A program made the position numbers and the translations under genes. Shown here in pieces: positions 35,178 through 45,100 of a stretch of DNA of 64,000 nt (the first letter of the stretch is position 1; each line of letters opens with the position of its first letter). The notes beneath the pieces are model-generated. The model was not told the origin of the DNA. It saw only the letters and a list, made by a program, of their open reading frames with translations, and did not search any database. The stretch comes from CBDIHH01 sp965279095 (lineage in GTDB: Bacteria; Pseudomonadota; Alphaproteobacteria; Caulobacterales; Caulobacteraceae). The DNA lies in contig CBDIHH010000003.1 of the NCBI GenBank assembly GCA_965279095.1, positions 124,001 to 188,000 on the forward strand, given 5' to 3'.

Positions 35178-36215
35178 TCACTGGATACGGATGACGACCT
35201 TGCCCAGTCGCGTCTGCTGCTCGTAGTAGTCGATGGCCTCGTAGATCTCGTCGAAGGCGAAGACCCGGTCGACCAGGGGCGTCATGCGATTGACCTCCAC
35301 GGCCCGGACGAAGTCCTCGAACATGCGGCGGCTGCCGACGGTGAAACCGCCGATCATCAGGTCCTTGCGGATCATGTTGGGGAAGCCGCGCAGGGCGGTG
35401 TCGTCCTCGGCCACGCCGACCAGCATCACCCGGCCATTGGCCGCGCAGGCCAGCAGGCTGCGCTCGGTTTCGCCGAAGCCGACGCTGTTGAGCACCACGT
35501 CGGCGCCTTCGCCGTCGGTCTGGGCGAGCAGCTCGGTGTGCCAGTCGGGGGTGGACCGGTAGTTGATGGTGATGTCGGCGCCCATCTCACGCAGGCGGGC
35601 CAGCTTCTCGTCGCTCGACGAGCTGATCGCCACCCGCGCCCCCATCATGCGGGCGATCTGCAGGCCGAAGACCGAGACGTTGCCGGCGCCCAGGATCATC
35701 ACCGTCTCGCCGCACAGGGTCCGCCCGTCCACCACCAGCGCCCGCCAGGGGGTCAGGCCGGAGCTTTGCAGGGTGCTGGCCTGCTCATAGGTCAGGCTGT
35801 CGGGGATCCGCACCAGGGCCTCGGCCGGCAGCAGCGATTGTTCGGCCAGGAAGCCGTCGCAGATATTGCCGAAGTCGTAGTCGAACATCGCCGCGTCCCA
35901 GCGCCCGTCGATGTAGCGCGGATAGTGGGTCGCCATCACCCGGTCGCCGACCTTCACCCGGGTGACGCCCTCGCCGATGGCGATGACCTGGCCGGCGCTG
36001 TCCTGCAGCGGGATGCGGTCGGCGGACGGCCGGTTGGGCAGGCTGCGGCCGTCGGCGGGGAGGGCGCTTTTCATGATGCGGATGTCCCGCGCGCCCAGGC
36101 CCGTGGCGTGGATCCGCACCACCGCCTCGCCAAATCCGGGGCGGGGGTCCGGCCGGTCGACCTTGCGCAGGGTCAGGCGCCCGTCCTTGCGGTCGCCGAG
36201 TTCATACGCCTTCAT
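35178..36215 (-). CDS. MDR-family NAD(P)-dependent oxidoreductase, copy 2
   Basis: A 345-residue protein; the ATG at 36215 has GGAGG about ten bases upstream. It matches copy 1 at MKAYELGDRKDGRLTLRKVD, TLQSSGLTPWRALVV, GAGNVSVFGLQIARMMGARV and TVGSRRMFEDFVRAV. It heads a probable operon with the PIG3 and MFS genes. Operator site 3 lies about 52 bp upstream of the start, a position suited to blocking transcription. Confidence 0.87.
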   Translation of the reverse strand: MKAYELGDRKDGRLTLRKVDRPDPRPGFGEAVVRIHATGLGARDIRIMKSALPADGRSLPNRPSADRIPLQDSAGQVIAIGEGVTRVKVGDRVMATHYPRYIDGRWDAAMFDYDFGNICDGFLAEQSLLPAEALVRIPDSLTYEQASTLQSSGLTPWRALVVDGRTLCGETVMILGAGNVSVFGLQIARMMGARVAISSSSDEKLARLREMGADITINYRSTPDWHTELLAQTDGEGADVVLNSVGFGETERSLLACAANGRVMLVGVAEDDTALRGFPNMIRKDLMIGGFTVGSRRMFEDFVRAVEVNRMTPLVDRVFAFDEIYEAIDYYEQQTRLGKVVIRIQ

Positions 36216-36266
36216 GAACGGATGTCCTCCAGGGGGAGGCGCGAGACCACCATGCGGCCGCACACC

Positions 36267-36281
36267 TGTCAACAGTTGACA
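36267..36281. promoter_or_regulatory. GntR-type operator, site 3
   Basis: TGTCAACAGTTGACA, a perfect palindrome around a central A, in the divergent region between MDR copy 2 (start 36215) and the GntR gene (start 36407). It is placed for control of the operon and autoregulation. Confidence 0.8.
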
Positions 36282-36406
36282 TAAAACTGAAGCCCTGGGT
36301 GCGGGCTTGGGCCGCGCCCCGCGTCGGGGTAATCTGAATGCCAAGTTTTCATGCACGTGGTATCGACGAGTCGTCTTCTGACCGCCGACGATCGGCGGCC
36401 TAACAA

Positions 36407-37141
36407 ATGCAAAGACAGCCCATGCTCCTCGAAAGCCCCCTCGTTCCCTCGTCGCTTGTGGACCAAGCCTTCGAGCGGATCGCCGACGCCATCGTCATGG
36501 GCGAGATCCAGCCGGGCGAACGGGTGCGCGAAGCCCTGCTGGCGCGCAACCTCGGCATCAGTCGCGGCGTCCTGCGCGAGGCCATGCAGCGGCTGGAGGG
36601 CCTGAAACTGGTCAGCCGCACGTCCAACATCGGCGTGCATGTGATCAGCCTGTCCCAGGACGACCTCTACGAGCTGTATATCGTGCGAGAGGCCCTGGAA
36701 GGCATGGCCGCCCGCCTCTCGGCCGAGCGCATGACCCAGGAGGAGCGCGATGGCCTGCGGCAGTTGCTGGACCGCCATGGCAAGCACAAGGACCTGCGGC
36801 GCGGCGACGGCTACTACCAGCCCTCCGCCGATGAGGACTTCCACTTCCGCATCGCCCGCGGCAGCCGCAACGAGCGACTGATCCGCAGCCTGTGCGACGA
36901 GCTCTACTACCAGTTGCGCCTCTATCGCTACCGCTCGAGCGTCCGCCCGGGGCGCGCCCAGCTGGCCTTCGCCGAGCACCAGGCGGTGGTGGACGCCATC
37001 TGCGCGGGCGATGGCGACAAGGCTGAAGCCGCCATGCGTCTGCACCTGCGCAATGCTCGCGAGAGCCTGATGTGGCCCTCCGAGGAGGCGCCCACGCCCG
37101 CCAAGGCGGCGCCGGCCGCCCGCGCCCGCAGGGGCGCCTAA
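36407..37141 (+). CDS. GntR-family transcriptional regulator, FCD (FadR) subfamily
   Basis: A 244-residue DNA-binding protein. The winged helix-turn-helix spans about residues 20-80: IADAIVMGEIQPGERVREAL and LGISRGVLREAMQRLEGLKL. The C-terminal FCD domain includes LYIVREALEGMAARL, the metal/ligand-binding DEDFHFRIARGSRNERL and FAEHQAVVDAICAGD; Asp and His residues of the usual FCD metal site are present. The ribosome site is weak and an ATG at 36422 is an alternative start. FCD regulators typically repress acid or aromatic catabolism until a carboxylate ligand binds. Four matching palindromes in the window probably mark its targets. Confidence 0.9.
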   Translation: MQRQPMLLESPLVPSSLVDQAFERIADAIVMGEIQPGERVREALLARNLGISRGVLREAMQRLEGLKLVSRTSNIGVHVISLSQDDLYELYIVREALEGMAARLSAERMTQEERDGLRQLLDRHGKHKDLRRGDGYYQPSADEDFHFRIARGSRNERLIRSLCDELYYQLRLYRYRSSVRPGRAQLAFAEHQAVVDAICAGDGDKAEAAMRLHLRNARESLMWPSEEAPTPAKAAPAARARRGA

Positions 37142-37173
37142 CCTCAGCCCACCGCCCCTCGACTGCTCGCCGG

Positions 37174-37192
37174 CATGTCAACAGTTGACATG
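37174..37192. promoter_or_regulatory. GntR-type operator, site 4
   Basis: A perfect 19-bp palindrome, CATGTCAAC-A-GTTGACATG, between the GntR gene and the DUF-GST-GST operon that starts at 37246. It is the longest match of the four sites. Confidence 0.8.
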
Positions 37193-37245
37193 GTCATGCC
37201 GGCCCAGGTCTGATGGCCGGCCACGGCGCACGCGGGGGACAGGTC

Positions 37246-37950
37246 ATGGTAGAGACGGTGTTGACGGGCAAGATCCGCGCCCACGGTCTGGCTGAGGGCA
37301 ACCTCGGCCGGGTCACCGGCGAGGAGGACTGGGAGGTCACCCTGCATGCCGACGGCCTGCGTGCCCTGCGGTCACGAGGGCGGGTGCTCGACGAGCCGAT
37401 GGTGCTGCGCGACGTGCTGCAGTCGGTCGATAGCGATTTCCACCCCCATGACGCCTTCGCCCGGATCGTCGTGGGCGGGCGCCTGCGCGGCTCGGCCTGG
37501 TATCATTTCACCGACACCGTGGCCTCGTGCGAGGCCCTGACCGCGAACGAGGGGCGGATCAGCCAAACCTTTCCCATCCGCCGCGGCATCCGCGGGTTCG
37601 GCACGCACGCCCTGCAGTCCGATGGCTGGCTGACCGCGGGATATGATCTCTCCAAGGGCCCCGGGGTCCAGTATTTCACCAACAACCTGATGACCACCAC
37701 CGACCACCGCGGCGCCACCGGGCCGATGTTCATGACCACCACCAGCGGGCTGGAGTATGCGGGCGACGAGACGGTCGAGGTCGGCGCTGGGACCTTCGCC
37801 TGTCATCATTTCCGCTTCGTCGGGACCAGCCACGCCTATCCGCCCTTCGATGTTTGGGTCAGCGCGGACGGGCACTACACCTTCGTCAAGGCCATGCTCG
37901 GCGGCTCCCGCGCCCAGGCCTTCGAACTCGTCGAATATGGAGCCTCCTAG
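37246..37950 (+). CDS. conserved protein of unknown function, paralogue of 14940-15686
   Basis: A 234-residue soluble protein. The ATG at 37246 (MVETVLTGKIRAHG) follows GGGGGACAGG; the longer frame from 37213 lacks a site. Shared motifs with the paralogue: VLRDVLQSVDSDFHPHDAFA, FGTHALQSD, YDLSKGPGVQY, HRGATGPMF, AGTFACHHFRF and PPFDVWVSADGHYTFVKA. The beta-rich C-terminal half recalls DUF3108-like proteins. It is the first gene downstream of GntR operator site 4 and abuts the next GST gene. Confidence 0.7.
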   Translation: MVETVLTGKIRAHGLAEGNLGRVTGEEDWEVTLHADGLRALRSRGRVLDEPMVLRDVLQSVDSDFHPHDAFARIVVGGRLRGSAWYHFTDTVASCEALTANEGRISQTFPIRRGIRGFGTHALQSDGWLTAGYDLSKGPGVQYFTNNLMTTTDHRGATGPMFMTTTSGLEYAGDETVEVGAGTFACHHFRFVGTSHAYPPFDVWVSADGHYTFVKAMLGGSRAQAFELVEYGAS

Positions 37951-38625
37951 ATGAGAATGCTCAGCACCGGATCCTCGCCGTGGGCGTCGCGGGTGCGGGT
38001 CTGCATCTACGCCAAGGGCGCGCCCCTGGAGCAGGCCATCGAGTTTGTGCCGCCTTCCGGGCCGTTCACCCGCCCCAGCTACACCGCCGACTTCCGGTTC
38101 GGGCGGGCGCCGACCCTGTGGCTGGACGACGGGACCATCCTGCAGGAGTCCGAGGCCATCCTCGAATATTTCGATGAACTGCATCCCCAGCCCCCGTTGA
38201 AGCCGGCCGACCTGGTGCAACGGGCCCGCATGCGGATGCTGGTTCGCCTGGCCGACGGTTCGGTGATGTTCAACCTGAGGACCCTGTTTCCGCACCGGGA
38301 GCTGGACGTCCGCGACCAGGCCGTGGTCGACAAGGGCGTGGCGGCGATGAACGACGGCTACGATCGTCTCGAATACTTCCTGGGCGATCAGGACTATGCC
38401 GTCGGCGACCATCTGACCCTGGCGGACTGCACCCTCGCGCCGATCATCTGGCTGACGCTGAACTTCCTGCCGGCCTACGACGCGCCGTCGCCCCTGGAGA
38501 CCCGGCCGCGCTGCGCGGCCTACTGGCGGTTCATCCAGACCGATCCCGCCGTCGCCCGGGTCCTGGAGGAGATGCACGCCCACCTGACCGCCCGCCGCGC
38601 CGCGCGGTTGGCGGAGGCGGGCTGA
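37951..38625 (+). CDS. glutathione S-transferase family protein
   Basis: A 224-residue GST fold whose ATG immediately follows the stop of the upstream gene. The N-terminal domain includes SPWASRVRVCIYAKGAPLEQ, APTLWLDDGTILQESEAILE (the glutathione site, with ES before the helix) and YFDELHPQPPLKP; the helical domain has GDHLTLADCTLAP. Its closest functional analogue in the window is the GST at 16817. It is probably translated together with both neighbours. Confidence 0.85.
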   Translation: MRMLSTGSSPWASRVRVCIYAKGAPLEQAIEFVPPSGPFTRPSYTADFRFGRAPTLWLDDGTILQESEAILEYFDELHPQPPLKPADLVQRARMRMLVRLADGSVMFNLRTLFPHRELDVRDQAVVDKGVAAMNDGYDRLEYFLGDQDYAVGDHLTLADCTLAPIIWLTLNFLPAYDAPSPLETRPRCAAYWRFIQTDPAVARVLEEMHAHLTARRAARLAEAG

Positions 38626-38629
38626 CCCC

Positions 38630-39271
38630 GTGATCACCCTGTTCGCCGCGAACACCTCCAACGGTCATCGGATCGCGATCATGCTCGAGGAGGCGGGACT
38701 CGCGTATGAGATCAGCCTGGTCAATCTGCGGGCGCAGCAGCACAAGCATTCGGCGTTCCTGGCCATGAACCCCGTGGGCAAGGTGCCGCTGATTGTCGAC
38801 CCCGAGGGCGACGACGCCGGCCCCATCGTCCTGTCCGAGACCATCGCCATCTGCCTCTACCTGGCCCAGAAGAGCGGCCGACTGTCGCCCGATTCCGTCC
38901 GCGACCGATTGCGGGCCTGGGAATGGTGCGCGCGCATCGCGACGGGCTTCACGCCGGCGTCCTCGGGGCTATTCTTCTCCCGTCAACAGGGCGGCGAGGG
39001 CAGCGCGGTCTTCGTCGACAAGTTCGTGGGCGAGTTCGATCAGTATTACCGCGCCATGGACACGGAACTGTCGGCGAGCCGATACCTGGCCGGGGACCAC
39101 TACAGCATCGCCGACGTGATGGCGGCGCCCGCCGTGCTCACCTCAGTCCCGCAGTACGACCTGGATATCAGCCCCTACCGCCACCTGCTGCGCTGGCGCG
39201 ACGAGATCGCCCAGCGGCCGGCGGTCCAGCGCGGCATCGCCGCCGTCAAGGGCGCCGCCAGGCCATCCTAG
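38630..39271 (+). CDS. glutathione S-transferase, Nu-class/YfcG-like
   Basis: A 213-residue GST beginning at a GTG 4 bp after the previous stop. It contains LFAANTSNGHRIAIMLEEAG, MNPVGKVPLIVDPEGDDAGP, LSETIAICLYLAQKSGRLSP and the C-domain GDHYSIADVMAAPAVL. It parallels the GST at 16119-16820 in class and in its pairing with a second GST and the DUF protein. A glutathione-dependent disulfide or thioether step is likely; the substrate is unknown. Confidence 0.87.
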   Translation: MITLFAANTSNGHRIAIMLEEAGLAYEISLVNLRAQQHKHSAFLAMNPVGKVPLIVDPEGDDAGPIVLSETIAICLYLAQKSGRLSPDSVRDRLRAWEWCARIATGFTPASSGLFFSRQQGGEGSAVFVDKFVGEFDQYYRAMDTELSASRYLAGDHYSIADVMAAPAVLTSVPQYDLDISPYRHLLRWRDEIAQRPAVQRGIAAVKGAARPS

Positions 39272-39360
39272 CGCAGGCCTTTCCCGGCGCCCGCTGGCGC
39301 CGCGGCGGCCGGCCGCTATAGGAAGGTCGGCCAGTCAATTGTCCCCCAGGAGCCGCGACC

Positions 39361-40401
39361 ATGAGAGCCTATGAAGTCGGCGACTATGCGACGACCGCGC
39401 GCCTGCGCCTGGTGGATCGGCCGGCGCCGCGCCCGGGGCCGGGCGAGGCCCTGGTGCGCGTGCGCGCCACCGGGGTGAACGCCCGCGACTTCGCGATCAT
39501 GCGCGGCAACCAGTATGGGCGCGTCATTCCCCCCACCCGCATTCCCCTGTCGGACAACGCCGGCGACGTCCTGGCGGTGGGCGAAGGCGTGACCCAGGTG
39601 AAGCCGGGCGACCGGGTCACCCTGTGCCACTACGCGGCCTGGCTGGACGGCGCCTGGGACGTGTCCATGCGCGAGATCGACTACGGCCAGGCGCAGGATG
39701 GCTTCCTCGTCGAGCAGGCCGTCGTGCCCGCCGCCGCCTTGCTACAGATCCCCCCGTCGCTCTCGTATGAACAGGCCAGCACCCTGCAGAGCGCCGGGCT
39801 GACCGCCTGGCAGGCGGTGGTGGAGGTCGGCCGGACCCGGCCAGGCGAGACCCTCGTCACCATCGGCTCCGGGGGTGTGTCGATCTTCGCCCTGCAGTGG
39901 GCCAAGATGATCGGCGCCCGGGTCATCGTCACCTCGTCGAGCGAGGCCAAGCTGGCGCGCATGCGCGAATTGGGCGCGGACGCGGGCGTCAACTACCGGG
40001 ACAATCCGGCCTGGTCGCAGGCGGTGTTGGAGCTCACCGGCGGGCGCGGCGCCGACATCGTCATCAACAATGTCGGCATGTCGGAGCTGGACCAGTGCTG
40101 GGAGGCCTGCGCCTCAGGGGCGCGCGTGATGCTCGTCGGCTCCAACTCGGTGGCGCCGGGACGCCACGACCCGACCCCTGAACCGCTCAAGCGGCTGGGG
40201 CTGATGATCATCCGCGACCTGACCTTGAAGGGCATCACCGTGGGCAGCCGCCGCATGTTCGCGGACATGATGCAGGCCATGGTCGCCCATGGCATCACGC
40301 CGGTGATCGACCGCATCTACGACTTCGACCAGGCCAACGACGCCCTCGACTACGTCGCCGGCGGGGACAAGCTGGGCAAGGTGGTGATCCGGGTGACCTG
40401 A
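39361..40401 (+). CDS. MDR-family NAD(P)-dependent oxidoreductase, copy 3
   Basis: A 346-residue protein; CAGGAG precedes the ATG. It shares MRAYEVGDYATTARLRLVDR, TLQSAGLTAWQAVVEVGRTR, GSGGVSIFALQWAKMIGARV and TVGSRRMFADMMQAM with the other copies but is the most divergent of the four. For example, it has NVGMSELDQCWEACASGARV where the others have ATEKSL. It is 89 bp after the GST gene and 45 bp before copy 4, in the same direction. Confidence 0.86.
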   Translation: MRAYEVGDYATTARLRLVDRPAPRPGPGEALVRVRATGVNARDFAIMRGNQYGRVIPPTRIPLSDNAGDVLAVGEGVTQVKPGDRVTLCHYAAWLDGAWDVSMREIDYGQAQDGFLVEQAVVPAAALLQIPPSLSYEQASTLQSAGLTAWQAVVEVGRTRPGETLVTIGSGGVSIFALQWAKMIGARVIVTSSSEAKLARMRELGADAGVNYRDNPAWSQAVLELTGGRGADIVINNVGMSELDQCWEACASGARVMLVGSNSVAPGRHDPTPEPLKRLGLMIIRDLTLKGITVGSRRMFADMMQAMVAHGITPVIDRIYDFDQANDALDYVAGGDKLGKVVIRVT

Positions 40402-40446
40402 GAGGGCGCAGCCGGGGATCGCGACGACCTTTGGAGGAGACGGCCA

Positions 40447-41487
40447 ATGCGCGCCTACCAGATCGGCGACCGACGCGACGGGCAACTGACCTTGGCCATG
40501 GTCGAGCGCCCCGACCGGGTCCCAGGCCGCGGCGAGGCGGTGATCAAGGTCCACGCCACGGGCATCGGCGCCCGGGACATGTATATCCTGCGCAGCCGGC
40601 CAGGGGAGGGGAAGGGCGCCTTCAACCACCCCGCCCCCGAGCGTGTGCCTCTGCAGGACGGCGCCGGAGAAGTCATCGCCATCGGCGAGGGCGTCACCCG
40701 GGTGAAGATCGGCGACCGGGTCATCGCCAGCCACTATCCGCTCTATGTGGACGGGCGCTGGGAAGAGTGGATGCACTACTACGACTTCGGGAATTTCGCC
40801 GACGGCTTCCTTCAGGAGCAGGCGGTGGTCCCGGCCGAGTGCCTGTGCCGGTTTCCGGACACCCTTTCCTATGAGGAGGCCAGCACCCTGCAGAGCTCCG
40901 GCCTGACCCCGTGGCGCGCCCTCACCCAGGAGGGCGGCACGATGTGCGGCGAGACCGTGCTGACCCTGGGCACGGGAAATGTCTCGATCTTCGCCCTCCA
41001 GATCGCCCGGATGCTGGGCGCGCGGGTGGCGATCACCTCGTCCAGCGACGAGAAGCTCGAGCGGATGCGCGCCCTGGGCGCCGACATCACCGTCAACTAC
41101 CGCACCTGTCCTGACTGGGACCAGGAGATCATGGCCCAAACCGGCGGTGTCGGCGCCGATGTGGTCCTCAACAACGTCGGCTTCGCCGCCACCGAGAAGA
41201 GCCTGCTGTCGTGCGCCACCAACGGGCGGGTGATCCGAATCGGCGGCATCGGCGAGCAGAACCCTCCGGCGCAGAGCTTTCCCAACATGGTGTTGAAGAA
41301 CCTCAAGCTCAGCGGCGTCACTGTCGGCAGCCGGCGCATGTTCGAGGACTTCCTGCGCGCCGTGGGGGTCAACCGGCTGAAGCCGGTGATCGACCGGGTG
41401 TTCGCCTTCGACGAGGCGCTGGACGCCGTTCGCCATTACGAGACCGGGGCGAAGGTCGGCAAGGTGGTCATCAAGGTCTCGGGCTGA
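40447..41487 (+). CDS. MDR-family NAD(P)-dependent oxidoreductase, copy 4
   Basis: A 346-residue protein; TTGGAGGAGA precedes the ATG. It is closest to copy 1 (28746-29789): MRAYQIGDRRDGQLTLAMVE, GEAVIKVHATGIGARDMYIL, GTGNVSIFALQIARMLGARV and TVGSRRMFEDFLRAVGVNRL. Long stretches of matching nucleotides with copy 1 (for example the segment encoding LSYEEASTLQSSGLTPW) point to a fairly recent duplication. Confidence 0.87.
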   Translation: MRAYQIGDRRDGQLTLAMVERPDRVPGRGEAVIKVHATGIGARDMYILRSRPGEGKGAFNHPAPERVPLQDGAGEVIAIGEGVTRVKIGDRVIASHYPLYVDGRWEEWMHYYDFGNFADGFLQEQAVVPAECLCRFPDTLSYEEASTLQSSGLTPWRALTQEGGTMCGETVLTLGTGNVSIFALQIARMLGARVAITSSSDEKLERMRALGADITVNYRTCPDWDQEIMAQTGGVGADVVLNNVGFAATEKSLLSCATNGRVIRIGGIGEQNPPAQSFPNMVLKNLKLSGVTVGSRRMFEDFLRAVGVNRLKPVIDRVFAFDEALDAVRHYETGAKVGKVVIKVSG

Positions 41488-41542
41488 CCCCGCCGGCTCG
41501 GCTCCGTTGACCCGCGCTTTGAAATGGCGTTGTAACCCCCTC

Positions 41543-41968
41543 ATGACCGCCCCCCTTCGCCGCCTGATCGACCTGCCCGGGGTCCGCGACCTGGAAACCC
41601 GGGCGCTGATGAAGCCGCAATATGCGGACGACGACGCCCGCGAGCATTTCCCCGACATCAACGACTGCTGCCGCGCCCTGTTCGGCGTCACCGCCGACGA
41701 GGCCGAGGACCTGCCTCGGCCCGCGGACTGGGACCGGGTCGAGCGGCGCCCGATCGCCCAACAGGTGACAGCCTTCGAGGCCGAGGGCTGGGATGTGACC
41801 GACGACAAGCGCCGGCCGCTGCGCATGCTGGGTCACCTCAGCGGACCGCTCTGGCTCGCGGTTCGCGGGGTCGCCGGGGACCTGCCCTTCCAGCCGGACG
41901 AGGCCCCCGACAAGCTGGCCTCGTCGCTCGCCGCCGAGGCGGCGCGGTTCCGCCGCAACCGGACCTGA
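41543..41968 (+). CDS. hypothetical protein
   Basis: A 141-residue soluble protein beginning MTAPLRRLIDLPGVRDLETR. I chose the ATG at 41543 over the TTG at 41507, though neither has a strong ribosome site. Acidic and Ala-rich, with HFPDINDCCRALFGVTADEA and FEAEGWDVTDDKRRPLRM; no signal peptide or membrane helix. No recognised family. It is 55 bp after MDR copy 4 and before the transglutaminase operon; it could belong to either. Confidence 0.55.
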   Translation: MTAPLRRLIDLPGVRDLETRALMKPQYADDDAREHFPDINDCCRALFGVTADEAEDLPRPADWDRVERRPIAQQVTAFEAEGWDVTDDKRRPLRMLGHLSGPLWLAVRGVAGDLPFQPDEAPDKLASSLAAEAARFRRNRT

Positions 41969-42132
41969 CGCGCCGTTTGCCCAGCCCGCCGCCCGGTTTA
42001 TAGGCGGCGGGGCGCGCCCGCGCCGAAACCCTCATTTGATCGGTGCAAATCGGCGCCCGGACCCCTACTCTTGAGCTCGCGCCCGGCCCCGGGGCGGCGG
42101 ATACCCACCGCATCTTCCGCGAGGAGACCTCC

Positions 42133-45100
42133 CTGTCCGTCGTCGCCGCCCTGCATCACCTGACCCGCTACCGCTATGACCGGCCGGTCATCCTGAGTCC
42201 CCAGGTCGTCCGGCTGCGGCCGGCCCCCCATTGCCGCACCCGCATTCCCAGCTATTCGCTGACCGTCACCCCCGCCAACCACTTCATCAACTGGCAGCAG
42301 GATCCGCACGGCAACTGGCTGGCCCGGCTGGTGTTTCCCGAGCCCACCCGCGAGTTCAGCGTCACGGTCGACCTGACCGCCGAGATGGCGGTGATCAACC
42401 CCTTCGACTTCTTCGTCGAGCCCATCGCCGAGACCCTGCCCTTCGCCTATCCCGACGATCTTCGCGCGGACCTGGCGCCCTATTGCGAGCCGCAGGAGGG
42501 CGGCCCCCTGCTCGACGCGGCCGTGGCGGCCCTGCGGCCGAGCGGGGCGCCGACGGTCAATTTCCTGGTCGACCTCAACGCCCAGATCCAGCGGCGGGTG
42601 CGCTATGTGGTGCGCATGGAGACAGGGGTGCAGACCCCGGACGAGACCCTGGCGCTGGGCTCGGGCTCCTGCCGCGACAGCGCCTGGCTGATGGTGCAGA
42701 TGGTCCGCCGGCTGGGGCTGGCCGCCCGTTTCGTCTCCGGCTATCTGATCCAGCTGAAGGCCGACATCGACCCGGTGGCCGGGCCGCAGGGCACGCAGAC
42801 CGACTTCACCGACCTGCACGCCTGGGCCGAGGTCTATATCCCGGGCGCGGGCTGGATCGGTTTCGACGCCACCTCGGGCCTGCTTTGCGGGGAGGGGCAC
42901 CTGCCCCTGGCGGCCGCTCCGCACTACCGCTCTTGCTCTCCCATCAGCGGCCTGACCAGCGGCGCCAACACCGACTTCCACTTCGAGATGTCGGTCACCC
43001 GTCTGGTCGAGCCGATCCGCATCACCCGCCCCTTCGAGGAAGCGGCGTGGGACGCCCTGGTCCAGGCCGGGGACAAGGTCGAGGCGGATCTGCAGGCCCA
43101 GGATGTGCGGCTGACCATGGGCGGCGAGCCCACCTTCGTGTCGATCGACGACTTCGAGGCGGCCGAGTGGAACATCGACGCGTCCGGGCCGACCAAGCCC
43201 GTGATCGCCGAGCAGCTGATCGAGCGGCTCAAGACCCGGTTCGGGCCGGGGGGCATGCTGCACCACGGTCAGGGCAAGTGGTATCCGGGCGAGCCCCTGC
43301 CCCGGTGGGCGCTGTCCCTGTTCTGGCGCGTGGACGGCCGGCCGATCTGGCGCGGGGCCCAACCCCTGGAGCCGGGCCTGCAGGCCGGCGCTGCGGACGC
43401 CCTGGGGTTGGTTCAGAGGCTGGCCGCCAGGCTGGGGATCGACCCCGAGCTGGTCATTCCCGCTCAGGAGGATCCGCTCCACTTCATCAAGGTCGAAGGC
43501 GACCTGCCGGAGAACGTCGCCCTGGAGGCCATCGACGCGGGTGATGCGCGCCACACCCTGCGCCGGGCGATGGAAGGCGGCCTGTCCAAGGCGGTCGGCT
43601 ATGTCCTGCCCCTGGGCCGGGCGGCCAGCCGCTCGGAGGGAGAGGGATGGCTGAGCGAGGCCTGGGCCTTCCGCCGCGGCCGCCTGTTCCTGCTGCCCGG
43701 CGATTCGCCCCTGGGCTTCCGCCTGCCGCTGGACTCCCTGCCGGACCTGAAGGCCAAGGACTACCCTCACGTCATCCCGCTGGACCCCTACGAGGCGCGC
43801 GGGCCGCTGCCCGACTTCGCGCCGGACGATCCGCCGCCGCCGCCGCCCATCGCGGGCCGCCGGGCCAAGGTCCCCGCGGTGCGCACCGCCCTGTCGGTGC
43901 AGCCGAGGGATGGCTGGCTGTATGTGTTCATGCCCCCGGTCTCGCGCCTGGAGGACTATCTGTCCCTGCTGGCGCAGCTGGAGGGGGCGGCCGAGGGCCT
44001 GCCGGTGCGCATCGAGGGCTATCTGCCGCCTACGGATCCGCGGCTGACGCTCATGAAGGTGACGCCGGACCCCGGGGTCATCGAGGTCAATGTCCAGCCC
44101 AGCGCTGACTGGACCGAGGCGGTGGCGGTGACCCAGGGAGTCTATGCCGACGCCCGGGCCTGCCGCCTGGGCGCCGACAAGTTCATGACCGACGGCCGGC
44201 ACACCGGCACCGGCGGCGGGGCCCATGTGGTGGTGGGCGGCTCCAGCCCCGCCAACTCGCCCTTCCTGCGCCGCCCCGATGTGCTCAAGAGCCTGCTGAT
44301 CTACTGGCAGCGGCATCCGTCCCTGTCCTATCTGTTCTCCGGCCTGTTCGTGGGGCCCACCAGCCAGGCGCCGCGGATCGACGAGGCCCGGCACGACGCG
44401 CTCTACGAACTGGAGATCGCCCTGGCCGCGATCCCGGCCCCCGGCAAGAAGCCGCCGGCGCCCTGGCTGGTGGACCGGCTGCTGCGCAACCTGCTCACCG
44501 ACGTGTCCGGCAACACCCACCGCACCGAAATCTGCATCGACAAGCTCTACTCTCCCGACGGCCCCGCCGGGCGGCTGGGCCTGCTGGAGTTCCGCGCCTT
44601 CGAGATGCCGCCCGACGCGCGGATGAGCCTGGCCCAACAGCTGCTGATCCGGGCGCTGATCGCCTGGTTCTGGCGCGAGCCCCTGAGCGGCCCGCTGCTC
44701 CGCTGGGGCACGGCCCTGCACGACCGCTTCATGCTGGAGCATTTCGTGTGGGCGGATTTCATGGAAATCCTCGCCGACCTGAAGGGCGCCGGCTACGACC
44801 TCGACCCGCAATGGTATGAGGCGCAGCGGGCGTTCCGGTTCCCGGTGCACGGCGCCGTCAGCTACGGTGGAGTGAGCCTGGAGCTGCGCCACGCCCTGGA
44901 GCCCTGGCACGTGATGGGCGAGGAGAGCTCCGGCTCGGGCACGGTGCGCTTCGTCGACTCGTCGGTGGAACGATTGCAGGTCCTGGCCCGGGGGTTCGAG
45001 CCGGCCCGCCACGTCATCACCTGCAACGGCCGCGCCCTGCCCATGACCGCCACGGGGGCGCCGTTTGAGGCGGTCGCCGGGGTCCGCTACAAGGCCTGGA

